Source of the DNA: Glebionis coronaria
Lineage: Eukaryota > Streptophyta > Magnoliopsida > Asterales > Asteraceae
Direction of reading: 5' to 3'
DNA: 64,000 bases
NCBI GenBank assembly: GCA_025667525.1
Contig: CM046877.1
Coordinates: 30,825,255-30,889,254 of the forward strand
Shown here: positions 17,883-30,128 of the stretch, piece by piece
Position numbering within the stretch: position 1 is the first letter of the stretch
Layout of the letters: every line of letters begins with the position of its first letter
Made by a program: the position numbers and the translations under genes
Notes under the pieces: generated by a model
Databases searched by the model: none
What the model saw: the letters and a program-made list of their open reading frames with translations, nothing else
What the model was told of the DNA's origin: nothing

Positions 17883-19944
17883 ATATGACTTTGGGTGGAC
17901 AAAATTGAATGGTCTACCAATATAAACATGTTTACTAGACTTAACTGGTTTAGGTCTACCAGAATTTAACATGGCTATCATTGTTAATCATTTTTAGACT
18001 ATCCCTACGCAAGGCTGACCTGGGAATCGTTCGAGTATTAGGACGTGAGTTGGTTTTCTTAGCATAAAACATGTTATCTTCCCTTTTTTAGTTGTTCCCA
18101 TATCCTAACCCTTATATCTGATTCTCCCTATAGTGTGCTTGTAAGTGATCAAAACTACCACATACATACCAAAGCTTTATTCCACATTGTTTCCTTCAGT
18201 TGGAACTTTTGATTGTTCACATCTCTCTGGTTTCCCCTTGGTTTGTTAGTTCTATACAGTTCAACATATTTTACAAATTGTTTAACATGTTGATATTTAG
18301 GGGCATTAGGATTTAATCTTCTAGTCTTTGCAAATACTGCTTTATCTTCTATCTTAGTAGTAGTTTGAGAGTTTGTGCTATTTGAACTACTAAACTCATA
18401 TATCAAATTCTGATGCTAACACCAACACTAGCACTAGCATTTGGTATAACTTGTTGAATGTTAACACAAGATTTGTTAGAAGAGGCAACATCATCATTTT
18501 CCTTTTTAGGTTCCCTTTTATGAAATTATAGTAAACCAATGTATGCCATATCTTTTATAGGAGGAAAGTAAACAAGAGGGGGCTCAACAGCATGGTAGTC
18601 ACCATTGTATCATAGGCCCCACTTTATTGAACTTGACTTCATAAAATTGTTTACTAGACTCACTAGATTATAGCATAGATGTAAGTTCAGTAATTACAAG
18701 AGCTTGAGCATTTATTTCCTTTTGTTAGAAAAATAATAGAATCTTTAAAGGTCATTTCTTGTTCTCTGTAGCACTCTATATGTTATTTTTAAAATTTTCA
18801 AACCTCTTTTTATAATTAGAGAAACTACATTCAGATCTATCATAGTTTCTTTTAATGCCATCACAATATTTTGTAAGTTCCTCATAGTTTTCTAGACATT
18901 ATGTAGTACAATTTTTGCCATGAGAGCCATGCTTGCGATAGGATCCTCATCCTCCACGAATCCCCAATCAATGTCAATCTCATCAATAGCTATCAGTGCC
19001 TTTGTAGAAGGCTCTTCAACAGTTAATGATATGTCTTGAGGATTACTCATGTTTTCCCGACTTCTTAGACTTCTACAATCCCTAAAAAAAGCCCCTTCTT
19101 GTGAAGGTTGTAGCGTTCCAACCTTTGCGTGTCAAACCGTACTTTATCACCAACATTCAGAGTGATATGCTTTATTGTTCATATAAGAAACCTTTTTGCT
19201 CTCATGTTAAGGAAAGCAAACTGATTCTTGATCTCAAACTCTTCTAAGTCATCATCACTAAGTTGTGGAAGATCATAAGCAACAATCTCTACTATATTCT
19301 CATATTTGGATAAGAATGAATAGATTGTGCCATCACTTAAACTAGCAGCACTAGTAGAAACATCACCAAAACTAGACAACGCATTGCCAGTATTAAGAAA
19401 TGTACTACCAGCATTAATAATGCTACGAGTATTTTACTCATTACTAATGCTTGATACAAATGCCAAGTTAGTAGCATTTGAGGTTGACCCAGTCTTTTTC
19501 TTGAGTTTATGTTCAACTACTTTGAAGTGATTGTACAGATCATCAATATTGACTTTGTCAATATCATCCTTATTTTCCCTAATAGAAACCTCAATAGCCA
19601 TTTTACAGTTATGCTTATAAGGAACTTAGCATTTAAATCCTCCTGCTCAACTTTTCCTCCTAAAGTTATGAGTTTGCTCACAACCCCTTAAAGTCTGTTA
19701 TAAATAGAATCAAGATATTCTAAGCCAACAATGTTGAAGTTTTCAAACATATATTATAATAATGCCCTCTTAGCCTTTGTAGTATAATCATTACCACCAA
19801 ACCTTAGAACAAAGGCATAAACATTGACTTTGCATCTTCATACTATTGAAAAGCAAGAATATGCTCATTAGGTATTGCTAACATAATAATACGTCTGACT
19901 TTCATATCATAATTCATTTTCTTCTTTTCACCAGTGGTGATTTC
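17883..19944 (-). pseudogene. gag: E3: degenerate copia gag, main part
   Basis: Very decayed SIRE-type Gag on the minus strand. Recognisable pieces are EEFEIKNQFAFLNMRAKRFL (19180-19250), a zinc-knuckle remnant (CMCGSFDHLQAHY near 18130-18165), the block KYVELYRTNKPRGNQRD (about 18210-18260) and a possible linker NSGRPKPV near 17930-17980. Many stops and shifts. It continues at 43197 across the G1 insertion, where the frame fits once one target copy (ATTTC/ATTTT) is removed. Confidence 0.75.
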
Positions 19945-22799
19945 TGTAAGACCCCCGACATTATCATGTTTCTAATTCGAGGACGATGACATTACCATGT
20001 TTCTAGTTCGAGGACGAATTGTTCTTTTAGATGGGAAGAGTTGTAAAACCCGCTTTAAAAAAAGCCATGAAAATATTAATTACACGAAACATCAGATTAA
20101 TTAAAAATTTCATTAATTAATTCCCGACAACCATTCAGTTATATTTAATACGTCACGACAAGTTATATGACACGAAATATTAAATCATGAATATATAAGA
20201 CACGCACTTAAAAAACGAAATAAATAAGTAAATGAAACAGGCTCCATGTAATTAATAAACTTTAAAAGACTAAGAAACTTTACAAGACTTAACAGGCCCA
20301 AGGCCCAATCCACTAAATGTAGTGAAAAACAATACGTAGGTTTTATGTTTCCATTTACTAAAACACATAAAAACAACAAGAAACCCTAGTTGGTTCCACC
20401 AGCCGCCACACACAAGACCACCACCGCAAAATGCCATCACAACCATAGCCATCATGCTGCAGTCGTGGGTATATGGGTGTTGGTCGCGGTTAACAGCCCA
20501 TAGGGGTGGTCGAATTGTTCGATCCTTTGTCATTAACCATGGGGAAGTTCGGGTGATTTATTTTGGGTTACATCAGCCCGCTTATGGGGTGTTCGGATCT
20601 GGGTTCACCATCAACTAGGGTGTGTTGGTTTCAGGGTAAACACGACACATCATGGTGCGTTTGTTTATGGCATTCGTACGACATGGTGCATTGGTTTATT
20701 AGAGCATAGGGGTTGGTTCGCTGTTTACGAACAGTAGGGGGTGTTTGGGTTATCGTGGGCAACAAGTATGTTGGTTTAGCACAATACAAACAGTGGGGAT
20801 GCGTTCAGCTCAGTAGCACCAGCAGTAGGGCGTGTTCGGTTCAGAAACACCAACAGTAGCCGCGTTTGGTTCAACAACATAGTAGTAAGGTGCGTTTGGG
20901 TCTGCAGACAGGCGCATAAGGATCATTTGGGTCTGCAGACACGCGCATAAGGAGCGTTTGGGTCTACAGACAGTCGTATAACGGGCGTTTTGGGCTGTTG
21001 GCAGGCGTATGAGATGTGTTTGGGCCTGCTGACAGTATATAGGGGGTGTTTGGTGCTGCTGGCAGGCGTATAAGATGCGTTTGGGCGTGATGACAGTATT
21101 TAAGGGGCGTTTGGGGCTGTTGGTAGGTGTATAAGGGGCGTTTGGGACAGCTGTTAACGTTGAGGGTGCGTTTGGTTGTTGATCTATTGCTTTGAGGTGC
21201 ATTTCGGCTTTTAACAGAAATCAGCATAAGGTAAACTTACCACTGATTCCTTAACATTTGCCACCGGTTGTCCTAAATCTGCCACCGTTAGTTTAAACTA
21301 ACCACTGTTGCCTCAATTTGCCACTGTCAGCTTAATATAGCCACTGTTTTCTTAAAGGTAGCCGTTGTTAGCTTTGGTTAGCCACTGTTGTTATACGAAG
21401 GACACTTTTAGTAACTTTTGAATAGAAATATTATGTTTTCCAACGGGAAACATATTTTGGATCAAGATTAATAACTAATATATTTTAAACTCACTAATTA
21501 TGGAAACTTTATAATTTTGGAAACTTACTATTTTTTAGAAAGTTAATTATTACCATACAACAAGTGTAATAACACATGAAATACGTGAAGTGCATTAATC
21601 AGAAATACGTAAAAACAGTCGGAATTACAAGAGGATACACGAAACAGTAAAACAAGACCAAAACATGTAAAACGAGTTAAGAACAATAATTACCAGTAAA
21701 AGTATACAGTAATCAGACAGCTCATCCACGTCCTTTATTCATGTAGCTCACGTGAAGTCGGAGTAGGTTTTTCGTCTGTTCATCTTCTTGACACAAGGTA
21801 CGGATTTTCCGTCCTTTCAGTAAGGACTTCCTTTGTATGCATGATTAGGATTCCCAATCTGCAGCCAAACGTTTTCCCCATTATATGTTATAAATTATCA
21901 GAAATTATTTTAATAATTAAGATATTGCTTGAGCCTTATATACAAGCATGACCAGTTAGTTGTACTAGTAACGGGGGTACCGTAACCATGACACTTGAGG
22001 CACCGGTGTCATGACTCACCTGTAGGAGAGTGATATCCTGCAGCGTCCCATTCAGCTCAGCTTCGCCATTTTATCATTATTATTAGTGGGACGTATGGAT
22101 GCATCCTAAGCTATCAGTTTATAGTTTATCAGGTGAATGTGGTGTGTGCTCTACATCTCTCACATTGGAGCTGATCCCTCCACCTAGCACATTATTTAGA
22201 GGTCATCCCTCTATAGCATGACGAGGTCACCCCTCCATTTATTCATGCAACAGTTGTTACAACACATGACCTATATAAGCTCTTGGCAATTAAAATACAG
22301 TAAATGCATGTTTTTAGATTTAACAGATAACAGTTCAGCTTTATTATTTATAAATCAGATTTTCCATATTATACACAGATTTCCGCTGCAACTTTTCTTA
22401 TGAGTCTTACAACTTTAGTATTTTATCATCTGCTTCGTTTTAGTATTTCTTATCATGCTTTATATTCGTTCATTGGGCGTTATGCTCAGCCGTAGTTCAT
22501 TTCATGTTCTAACGGCATGTACATCAGGAAGCTCTTAGGTTTATGAGAGTATGTGCATTGGATGGAAGCTATCCAGACTTCTTACTTTATGCACTTCTTA
22601 CATTATTCTGTTTTTTTACATTGTTTAGTCCTTTCCTTCAATATTTTACTTTTCATGTTTTGATATTATGTTTGGATTACCGATGTTTGATTCTGGTATT
22701 TCCTTTATAGTCAGTTAATGTTCTAGGACATTTACCTTATGCTCTGATGACACGCCATAAATACACGTAACGGTCCACTTATCCAAGTGGGGTGTTACA
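19945..22799 (+). repeat. G1 5' LTR
   Basis: 2.86 kb, from TGTAAGACCCCC to GGGGTGTTACA. The first 97 bp repeat sequence normally found just upstream of the LTR, ending in a second LTR-like start TGTAAAACCCGC at 20042. Contains tandem arrays at about 20870-21190 and 21236-21410. Confidence 0.8.
20870..21190 (+). repeat. GC-rich minisatellite in G1 LTR, units about 36-38 bp
   Basis: About eight imperfect units with core GGGCGTTTGGG then CTGCNGACAGGCGTATAA. The same array is at about 41280-41600 in the 3' LTR. Long minus-strand frames across it are repeat artefacts. Confidence 0.75.
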
Positions 22800-22803
22800 A
22801 TTA

Positions 22804-22815
22804 TGGTATCAGAGC
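22804..22815 (+). other. G1 primer binding site (tRNA-iMet)
   Basis: TGGTATCAGAGC, four bases after the LTR. Confidence 0.9.
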
Positions 22816-22964
22816 GCAAGGTTCGACCTGTAGGCTCTAAAACTCGACCTGTGACTAGTGGGTAGTCACCAGGAACTTCTCAGATTTTGGCGTTCTTATC
22901 TTTCATGTTTCCCATACATTTATCAGTCTGTTCTCTTTATTTATCATTCTGTTTTCTTAAGTTT

Positions 22965-23449
22965 TTGACTAAGTAAAAGGTTGGTACGGGACTGGCCATA
23001 TTTAGTCGCATGTGCTTTTCTGCGAATTTTTCGTTTTGGTGAACCGACCCATAGGCGTTCACCCTTGCCCGTTCAGATTTTGTATTGGTAAACCGACCCA
23101 TAGGCGTTTACCCTTACTCATGTCAGATTCATGTTTTCAGTCAAATATTACTTGGTGAACCAGCCATAAACGTTCACCATTATTCAGGTCAAATTTTCAT
23201 GCTTTCAGTCGAATATTGTTTCGTGAACTAAACCATAGACGTTCACCTTTACTTATATCATGATATTTTATAAAGTTTTGACAAGTGTGGATTGGACTAC
23301 ATCCATCCATATTTAGTCCCAGATTGTAAATTTCTATACATGACAGTTCTCATAAAATTTTGACAAGTATGGATCGAACCAGAATCGCCTATACTTAGTC
23401 ACATGTTTTCTTCCTTGAATTATGTGGATCGAACCATAGCCATCCACAT
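22965..23449 (+). promoter_or_regulatory. G1 leader: series of hairpins with a conserved loop
   Basis: Stem-loops with arms and loop seen directly: 23038-23063 (GGTGAAC / CGACCCATAGGC / GTTCACC), 23087-23112 (GGTAAAC / same loop / GTTTACC), 23154-23178 (GGTGAAC / GTTCACC), 23223-23246 (GTGAAC / GTTCAC), 23287-23310 (GTGGAT / ATCCAT), 23422-23449 (ATGTGGAT / CGAACCATAGCC / ATCCACAT). Three wider units are framed by GACWAGT or GACTAAGT on the left and TTAGTC on the right. Likely an RNA element of the packaged transcript; role unknown. Confidence 0.75.
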
Positions 23450-23479
23450 CAGTTGATGTTAAACCTCAGTTGAGTATCT

Positions 23480-26400
23480 TTTATGTTCTTTGTAACACAA
23501 GTTTCATGCTCTCACGTGTATGTCGTTTTCATGCTGATTAAGTTTCATGTCTCCTTACGAGGGTTATGTTATCAACAAAGTGATGATGTTTGCATGCTAA
23601 GATACATAAGGACTACAGTAAAATGTTGTTTTCATGATAAATCATGTTTGGTCTTCATCAATCATGTCTTCATGCTAACCATTGATGAAACCCCGTTTAA
23701 TCATACTTTTGAGCCTCTATACAACCAGCATTAAGTCTACGCAAGAATCGTCAGCCTACCATGTTACTTGTTTCAGTTCAGTTTGCTAACCAGTTAAACC
23801 AAATTAATTTCTTTGATCATGTCAGACAATTGACACCAGTATCGTTCATCCCATAAAATTTCCACCAGTGCCATGTATAGTATTCCATATGTATCCCATG
23901 CATAGTGTCCCAGTTATACTCCATGTACAGTATTTCAGGTGTATTCCACGTAAAGTGTCTCATATATGCTCCATGTGCAGTATTCATTTTGTACTTCATG
24001 TACAGTAGTCCAGGTGTACTCCAGTTACCATAATTCGTGGATATTGTTAATCGATCCTCAATCATCTCAGACGTTTCCACTTGTCGATATTCTACCAAAT
24101 ATTGATGCTGCTAACACTTTGAAGACCTCACAAATGCTAACGTTGTTGATACTTTGGAGATTTCTCAAGATGCTGATGTTGTTTATACTATGAAGACTTT
24201 GCAGAACAAGGACGAAAACTATAAAATTGAAATTTCTGACAAGAATAAATTTCAACCATCAGACACTACCATTCCATTACATGCTTTTACCTTCTCAGTT
24301 AGGTGTCACACTTCACTCAGCTAACCTTCCATTCAGAAGAATGGGAACCGGAACCCAGCCGGCCACTCAGCAGAATAGTTACATGAATCACGGTTATGAT
24401 AATGACCGTCATAAATTGACAAACAAAGCAATATTGACAACCACCGTGCTTATAATTAATCAGTCAGTAACCATCAGAACTCCGGAACGGATGTGACCAA
24501 AAATACAGAGGTCAGTAGTCTAACCGGTTCGCCAATCCTAGCAGTTACCAAAAAATTTCAGCCTTGTCCAGATTCATCCACTAAAACGCGTGTCAAGACA
24601 TCAGTCAAGACATAGGTCTCAGGTATCATTTCGGAAGACACATGTCCAGACACCAGTCATGGTACACACCATACGAATATCTTTGCAAAGTACGAGTCAG
24701 AACTCATAACTCTGTATGTTTTCTACACCAAGCTCTCGGAATTTCAGGGTACCCTCCAAGGGGGTATACCCGTTGTGTCTTGCCACGCATAAACCAGACC
24801 ATTAAAGAAAATCAGTCACCACTACTGGTGTACTATTCGGATTAGACGCGCAGTATTCATTCGGTGAGGTTACACACATTTAGTGAAAGTCGCCACGTTT
24901 ACTTCACATATTCCTATGACAGTTTTATTTTAAAACATGTATTTACCGACCTCCCAGCTAGAAAAGACTCCACAGTACCAACCATGTTTATTAAAGTTAT
25001 CCTTTCAGTTAACGACGAGATCCGTCTTACTAATTCCCAAATATATTCATTATATTTCTGCCAGAAAAATTAGTACAAATTGTTTATGCGTTACAAGCGC
25101 GTGACTTATCAGTCCATACCTACGAAGACTTTCTAGCCACCAGTTATGATCCACTTCTGAAGTTCTTAAAATTTATGATCAGCAGATTTTCCTTCTTCAG
25201 CATTTCCAGAAGTAATTGAGAAGGTGTTCAATAAATTCCTTCCTAACCACGAGACAGAATTTAACATCAAGCTTGCCTCAAGAACAGAACCTGTTTTCAA
25301 AACTCTTCATTCCAGGGCTTCAGCTAAGTTAAAAGAGTTGCAACAATTGCTGCAAAAGTTACCAGAACGAGGCTTTTTTCGCCCTAGCGCACCATCAGGA
25401 GGTGTACCGTTTCTTTTTATCAAAAAAAAGGTCGCTAACATGAGATCATGTATCGACCACTGAAAATTTTTACAAGATCACCATTCTTAATCAATGTTTA
25501 TTCCATAAATAGCAGGTTTATCTGATCTGCTACGATGCCTTAAACATTTTCTAGAATAATTTCCGATCATGCTACCATCAGTGGTGAGAGAAAGAACATG
25601 ATGTTTTCTAGACTGCTATTGCACATATTACAGTCTCTCAAAAAAGTAAAATCTTAGCTCCCTAATGCTCCAACTATATTATGAAATTTTTGAATAAAAA
25701 TTTTCCCATGACTCTTAGACAAAATCGTCAGTATATTTATTATCACATTGTGATCTGCCAAATTCTAGAGAATAACACGAGAATCATCTTCTCACAGTTG
25801 TACAGAATCTTCGATAGGAGAAAATTTTACATACAGCTTTCCAGATATGAATTCCAATTGATCAAAGTGGCGTTTCTGAGCCATCCTACTTCAGCTGAAA
25901 GAAATTTCAAACAATATTGCGAAAGTGAAGGCCATCACCAAATGGTCAAGACCGACGTCTGTGACAAACATACATTATTTCTAGTACTTAGAAAACTACT
26001 ACCGCGGAAATTCTTGATAGTTCTCACGATCCGTCTTCCATAACTAAGCTTGCGATAGTAAAGGTCTAGTTACCGGGGCTCATACCTTTCTGTGAACATT
26101 CACTCAGGTTCCACTAGAATGTACCACTATTCCAGGTAGATTTTTTATAGAAACAGTATAACATGTTGAGGCAGCTATGTTCATATCTAATGCCTGCCAT
26201 CCCAGCAGGTTCAAGATAGGACACCGACATGCTAATAAGTTATTACAACCATTAGAAATTTTTGAACAGAAATGAGATAAGATTACATGGAGGTTATTTT
26301 CAGTTACCACAGACTCAGACGAAGCATGATGCTATCTAAGTCGTTGTTAACCAGTTAACCCAACCTACACGTTTTCTTTTATCCGAAATGATTACGCAAT

Positions 26401-26598
26401 AACAAATCTGTAGGAAATTCAGCAATCGATCGTATGATTCCAAGGTATTCCATCAACAATCTTGTCAGATAGAAATTAGCGTTCGCGAATCGGGCTCAAG
26501 AATCGCGCTCATGTTCATGTTCCTGATCACGTGTACATTCGCATTCATGTTCACATTTATTTTCACTTTCACGTTTACGTCTCATTCGCAGTATGATG
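23480..26598 (+). pseudogene. G1 gag-pol remnant
   Basis: Decayed homologue of the G2 polyprotein. Near 24340-24420 a piece matches the basic Gag tail (GTQPATQQN). At 25224-25463 there is an RT entry region (FNIKLASRTEP, ERGFFRPSAPSGGVPFLFIKKK) and at 25868-26040 the RT thumb block (KVAFLSHPTSAER). Numerous stops and shifts. About six imperfect 26-bp units (CATGTACAGTATTCCAGGTG type) fill 23873-24025. From about 26510 the sequence is rich in CACGTTCA-like words and continues past E4 at 35950. Confidence 0.7.
26594..26598. repeat. Target-site duplication of E4, left copy (TGATG)
   Basis: Matches 35945-35949 exactly. Confidence 0.88.
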
Positions 26599-28195
26599 TG
26601 TAGAAACTAGAAGGGGGGGGGGGTTGAATAGTTTCTCTTCGATTGGTGACCAAATTAAAATTTCTTTCAATTTGGTTTGTATCAAAACTATCTTTTACTT
26701 AAAGCTAAGTTGCATAATGATTAGGTTCAATTGAAATGCACTAGCAAGAATAATAAGCAAGTATAATGATAATGAAATAAGTAAAGAGCTAGGAAGGAGA
26801 CAACCTAGTGGGAAGACACCAAGATTTATAGTGGTTCGACAACGAGGCTCTATCCTCGTTTCTACTCCACTCCTCGAGTACACCTACTCGAGATTTCCAC
26901 TATATCCACAAGCTCCCTTCTCGGCGGAGAAAACCTTACATCGTTGCTTACATTATTTTCCGACACTAAGCAAAATGTCGAGACCTAATCTTTAGCTAGG
27001 ACCAATCTACACGACGTTGCCTACTTCACAATTTAACGACACAAGGCTAGATGTCGAGTTCTAATCTTAAGGTAGAACCAATCTTCACGACGTTGCCTAC
27101 TTCACCATTTTACGACACAAGGCTAGATGTCGAGTTCTAATCGAAAGCTAGAACCAATCTTCACGACTCTTCACTTTGAAGCTAAGTGAGAACTTCACAC
27201 AACACAACTACTAATCACTTTAAAGTTTAGTGAGAACTCACAAGACACAACCACATCACTTTATAGTTTAGTGAGAACTCCTAATCAAATCTATTACAAC
27301 TCAACTATACTTATCCAAGTACACACATGTAGCTTGTATTTACACAACACAAATCCAAGCAAACACATATGCAATGGATGTACACAACAAATCCAAGTAT
27401 TCACAAATAACTTGGATGAACACAACTAGTCCAAGTATTCATAAATACATTGGATTAACCTAAAACACAAAGGTATCATGATGAATATGACTAGCTCATA
27501 AATTCATCTTTATCACTACACTAGTGAGTGAGTGATCTTCTCATTGGACATGGTAAAGGAGGGGATCAAGAGGATAATCATATGTAAACATCCTTAACAA
27601 ATTAAGTGATCATTTACTAATGATTATGCTATAGAAAATAGAAAAAGGGCTGAGAAAAACGTCCAAGAGGCTTGCTGGAAAATGAGATTTGGCCCACTAT
27701 TTAAAGGAGACAAAGTTACAACAGATCTATAACGGCTAATGTGCGCGGTACCTTATCTCACCCCGCGGTACCATATCGCTAAGGTACCGCGTAGGTACTT
27801 AAGGTACCGCCACTAGACTCTGCTCCGTTTTTTGTCTTTTAGTGGGGTGGGAATATCTGAGGTATTTGAACCCTTCAAAGGATATTCTAACAGCATTTGG
27901 AATATGCCATTTTCAAATTTTCATTTTCCATTTTAATAAAACATTTTCTAAAAAAGAAAGTTTATTAAAAAGTCTTTTGTCTTATTAGCAAAAGTGAGTT
28001 TTAAGGATAATCATTTTGATGATCACTAAGTATGATTAAGAAAGGTTAGTGATATGATTATTACCTTGATGATAGTGTTAGTTAAATAATTCATTTTGTG
28101 TTTCTACACTAAATGTGTTGTATGGTTTGTTGTGATCAAAACTAAGAAAGATTAGTTAACACTAATAATGTTTTTAGGCATTACTTGCATTAACA
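26599..28195 (-). repeat. E4 3' LTR
   Basis: 1597 bp, TGTAGAAACTAG to GCATTAACA on the plus strand, with a long G-run near 26610. A motif cluster lies at 27748-27811. Confidence 0.9.
27748..27811. repeat. E4 motif cluster in 3' LTR (GCGGTACCTTATC)
   Basis: Two direct copies (GCGGTACCTTATC, GCGGTACCATATC) and two inverted copies (TAAGGTACCGCG, TAAGGTACCGCC). Repeated at 35492-35555 in the other LTR. Confidence 0.8.
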
Positions 28196-28210
28196 ATCTC
28201 CCCTTTTTGA
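28196..28210 (-). other. E4 polypurine tract
   Basis: Sense TCAAAAAGGGGAGAT directly before the 3' LTR. Confidence 0.85.
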
Positions 28211-28838
28211 TTACGACAAACGATAAACTCATTTACGTATAAACACAAACTATGGAATTATTAACTAGTTTATCACTATCATTTCTCCCCCTTTGTCGTA
28301 GCAAAAAGGTTAGCATAAGTCTTTGAAGTGCATCGAACTTTGCTAGTAGCTCCCCCTTGGTGATTGCTCCCCCTTGCTCGGGGCACCAAGTTTGTGAGCT
28401 AAGGTGACATGCTACACAAAGGTTAGTAGAAAGGAAAGAAACACCAATGTATATATGATCACTACCTACTAAGTAACTTGAGAGGGAGAAAGAGAAGAAA
28501 TCTCAAATTAGAAGCAAGTATTTTGCTAAGTATGTCCAAAGAGGTAATTGACAAAATCAAACTTCAATAAAATGAAGATGATAAGCTTGTCAATGGGTTA
28601 AAGCTTTAGAATTGATGGAATCACCCATAAGCAATTGTAAAAATTTAACCAAGATCAACTCAAAAAAAAATTAGATAGCACACAAATAACACAAAAGTTA
28701 CAAAAAAAATAATATAACAAAGAAGATAGTCATACACATAGTATGAGTATTTAAAAGCAATAACTATGGAAAATAAACCACTAAGCATAAGCTAGTCTAA
28801 TAGTGATATTTTCCAAGATTGCTAAAAATAAAATAAAA
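28211..28838. other. E4 non-coding 3' region
   Basis: AT-rich, no open frame of note. Repeated CTCCCCCTT words near 28286-28380 on the plus strand look like extra purine tracts in sense orientation. Confidence 0.5.
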
Positions 28839-29465
28839 CTAAAAAGACGACGATGCATCATTCGAAGTTTTGTCCACCGGAACGAAAACTTGAATAGGAG
28901 GTCGAGTGAGGAGAAATTCAAGAAAATTTAACTTCTCATACACATGAGCAAGTTCAATTTGTTGAAATCGACAACAATCACACGAGGATCCATGATGCAA
29001 CACAAAATCGTTTGATGGGGGTATGGCATCAAACTTAGGGTTTGGTGGTGGTGGGGTAAGGGGTTTGGGAATGTTTTCACAATGCCTTGTGAGGTTTGGG
29101 AAGGTGGAAAGGTCATTGAGTTGGGGGGTATTGAAGGATTGTGGTGGTGGTGGAACATTTTCTTTTGCTCCGGTGATGGGGTTTATGGTATAAGTCTCAT
29201 TCCAATACTTGACTGGAGAGAAGGTAGGGTTTTTGGGTGGTTTGGACGAAGATGGTTCATTCTTCTTAACCCAAACGGGTCGAACCGAGATTTTCGATTT
29301 CTTTGAAAGCTTGGATGAGGAAGCTTTGGGTGAGTGGGGTTGTGACAAAGAAATGTCAAGGTTAGGAATGTAGGAGTTAGGCATTGTGAGAGTGTGAGAA
29401 TGATATCTCAAGGTTATGTGAGAATGAATTCTCAAGGTTGGGAAGGTGTGAGAATGAAATCTCAA
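28839..29465 (-). CDS. E4 ORFc, Pro/Ser-rich small protein
   Basis: 208 aa if started at 29465; the ATG at 29384 (MPNSYIP) is a better start because the codons before it are a simple SHT repeat. A basic Ser/Pro/Lys N-terminal half, then PPPP runs, then a C-terminal block with HGSSCDCCRFQQIELAHVYE and a leucine-rich helix (KLNFLEFLLTRPP). ORFb ends with a similar block: His-Gly, a Cys pair and a Leu-rich helix. Function unknown. It is not homologous to any retrotransposon enzyme I recognise. Lies downstream of the motif cluster at 29622-29692. Confidence 0.55.
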   Translation of the reverse strand: MRFHSHTFPTLRIHSHITLRYHSHTLTMPNSYIPNLDISLSQPHSPKASSSKLSKKSKISVRPVWVKKNEPSSSKPPKNPTFSPVKYWNETYTINPITGAKENVPPPPQSFNTPQLNDLSTFPNLTRHCENIPKPLTPPPPNPKFDAIPPSNDFVLHHGSSCDCCRFQQIELAHVYEKLNFLEFLLTRPPIQVFVPVDKTSNDASSSF

Positions 29466-29621
29466 GGTTGGGGTATAAGTAAAATGTAATCAAGGTAAGA
29501 ATTTGAATACAAAATGTGTATTGTCAAGGAATGTTTAGTCAATTTGAGTAAACAAGGAATCTTGACTGGGAATATGGTTTAAAGGTTTTGACCAAAAAAT
29601 CGTCAAAAGTCACTTTCTGGC

Positions 29622-29692
29622 CGCGGTACCTTATATGAGCCGGCGGTTCCATATCACTAAGGAACCGCGGGTCCTTAAGGAACCGCATCCAG
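29622..29692. repeat. E4 motif cluster between ORFb and ORFc
   Basis: CGCGGTACCTTATA, GGCGGTTCCATATC, then inverted AAGGAACCGCGG and AAGGAACCGCAT. Same two-direct, two-inverted layout as the LTR cluster. Confidence 0.8.
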
Positions 29693-30128
29693 TGGACTTT
29701 AAACAATGTTTTTCCTGGGTTTTGGAAAAAACTAAGACTTTTTCAAAAAGTTGCAAATCTTGGAATTTTACCTCTGTTAGAACCAAAATATGCTAGGGTT
29801 GCATAAAGCAACACATTCACAAACAATGTCTTGACAAAGGGTGACAAAATAATTTAGATATCATTTTGAACCAATTTTAGTCAAGTTTAGGGGTTGTGAT
29901 AGATTTTAGGTTCAATTTTAATTTCAAATTAAAGTTGATTAGTGTGCACAAAAGGATAGAATCACACAAAGCTAAATCCATAAGTCAACAACATAAAACA
30001 TTCATTAGTGAAACAAGTACAAAGACAAATAAAGACTAACTAATACATAGCTAGCTTATCATAAAATCTAGATAAACAGTTTTTTTGGCTTGTTGTTGAA
30101 AACTCTTATTATGAAATGACTCCATCAT

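Noticed and set aside
17628..17888. 86-aa plus-strand frame as a membrane protein
   Set aside because: It is the end of a gypsy LTR; hydrophobic codons come from a T-rich stretch shared with G1 and G2 LTRs.
20810..21227. Minus-strand frames of 87-130 aa rich in PNAPY and PKRPL
   Set aside because: They run across the minisatellite of the G1 LTR; the amino-acid repeat simply mirrors the DNA repeat, and the same frames occur at 41187-41667 in the other LTR.
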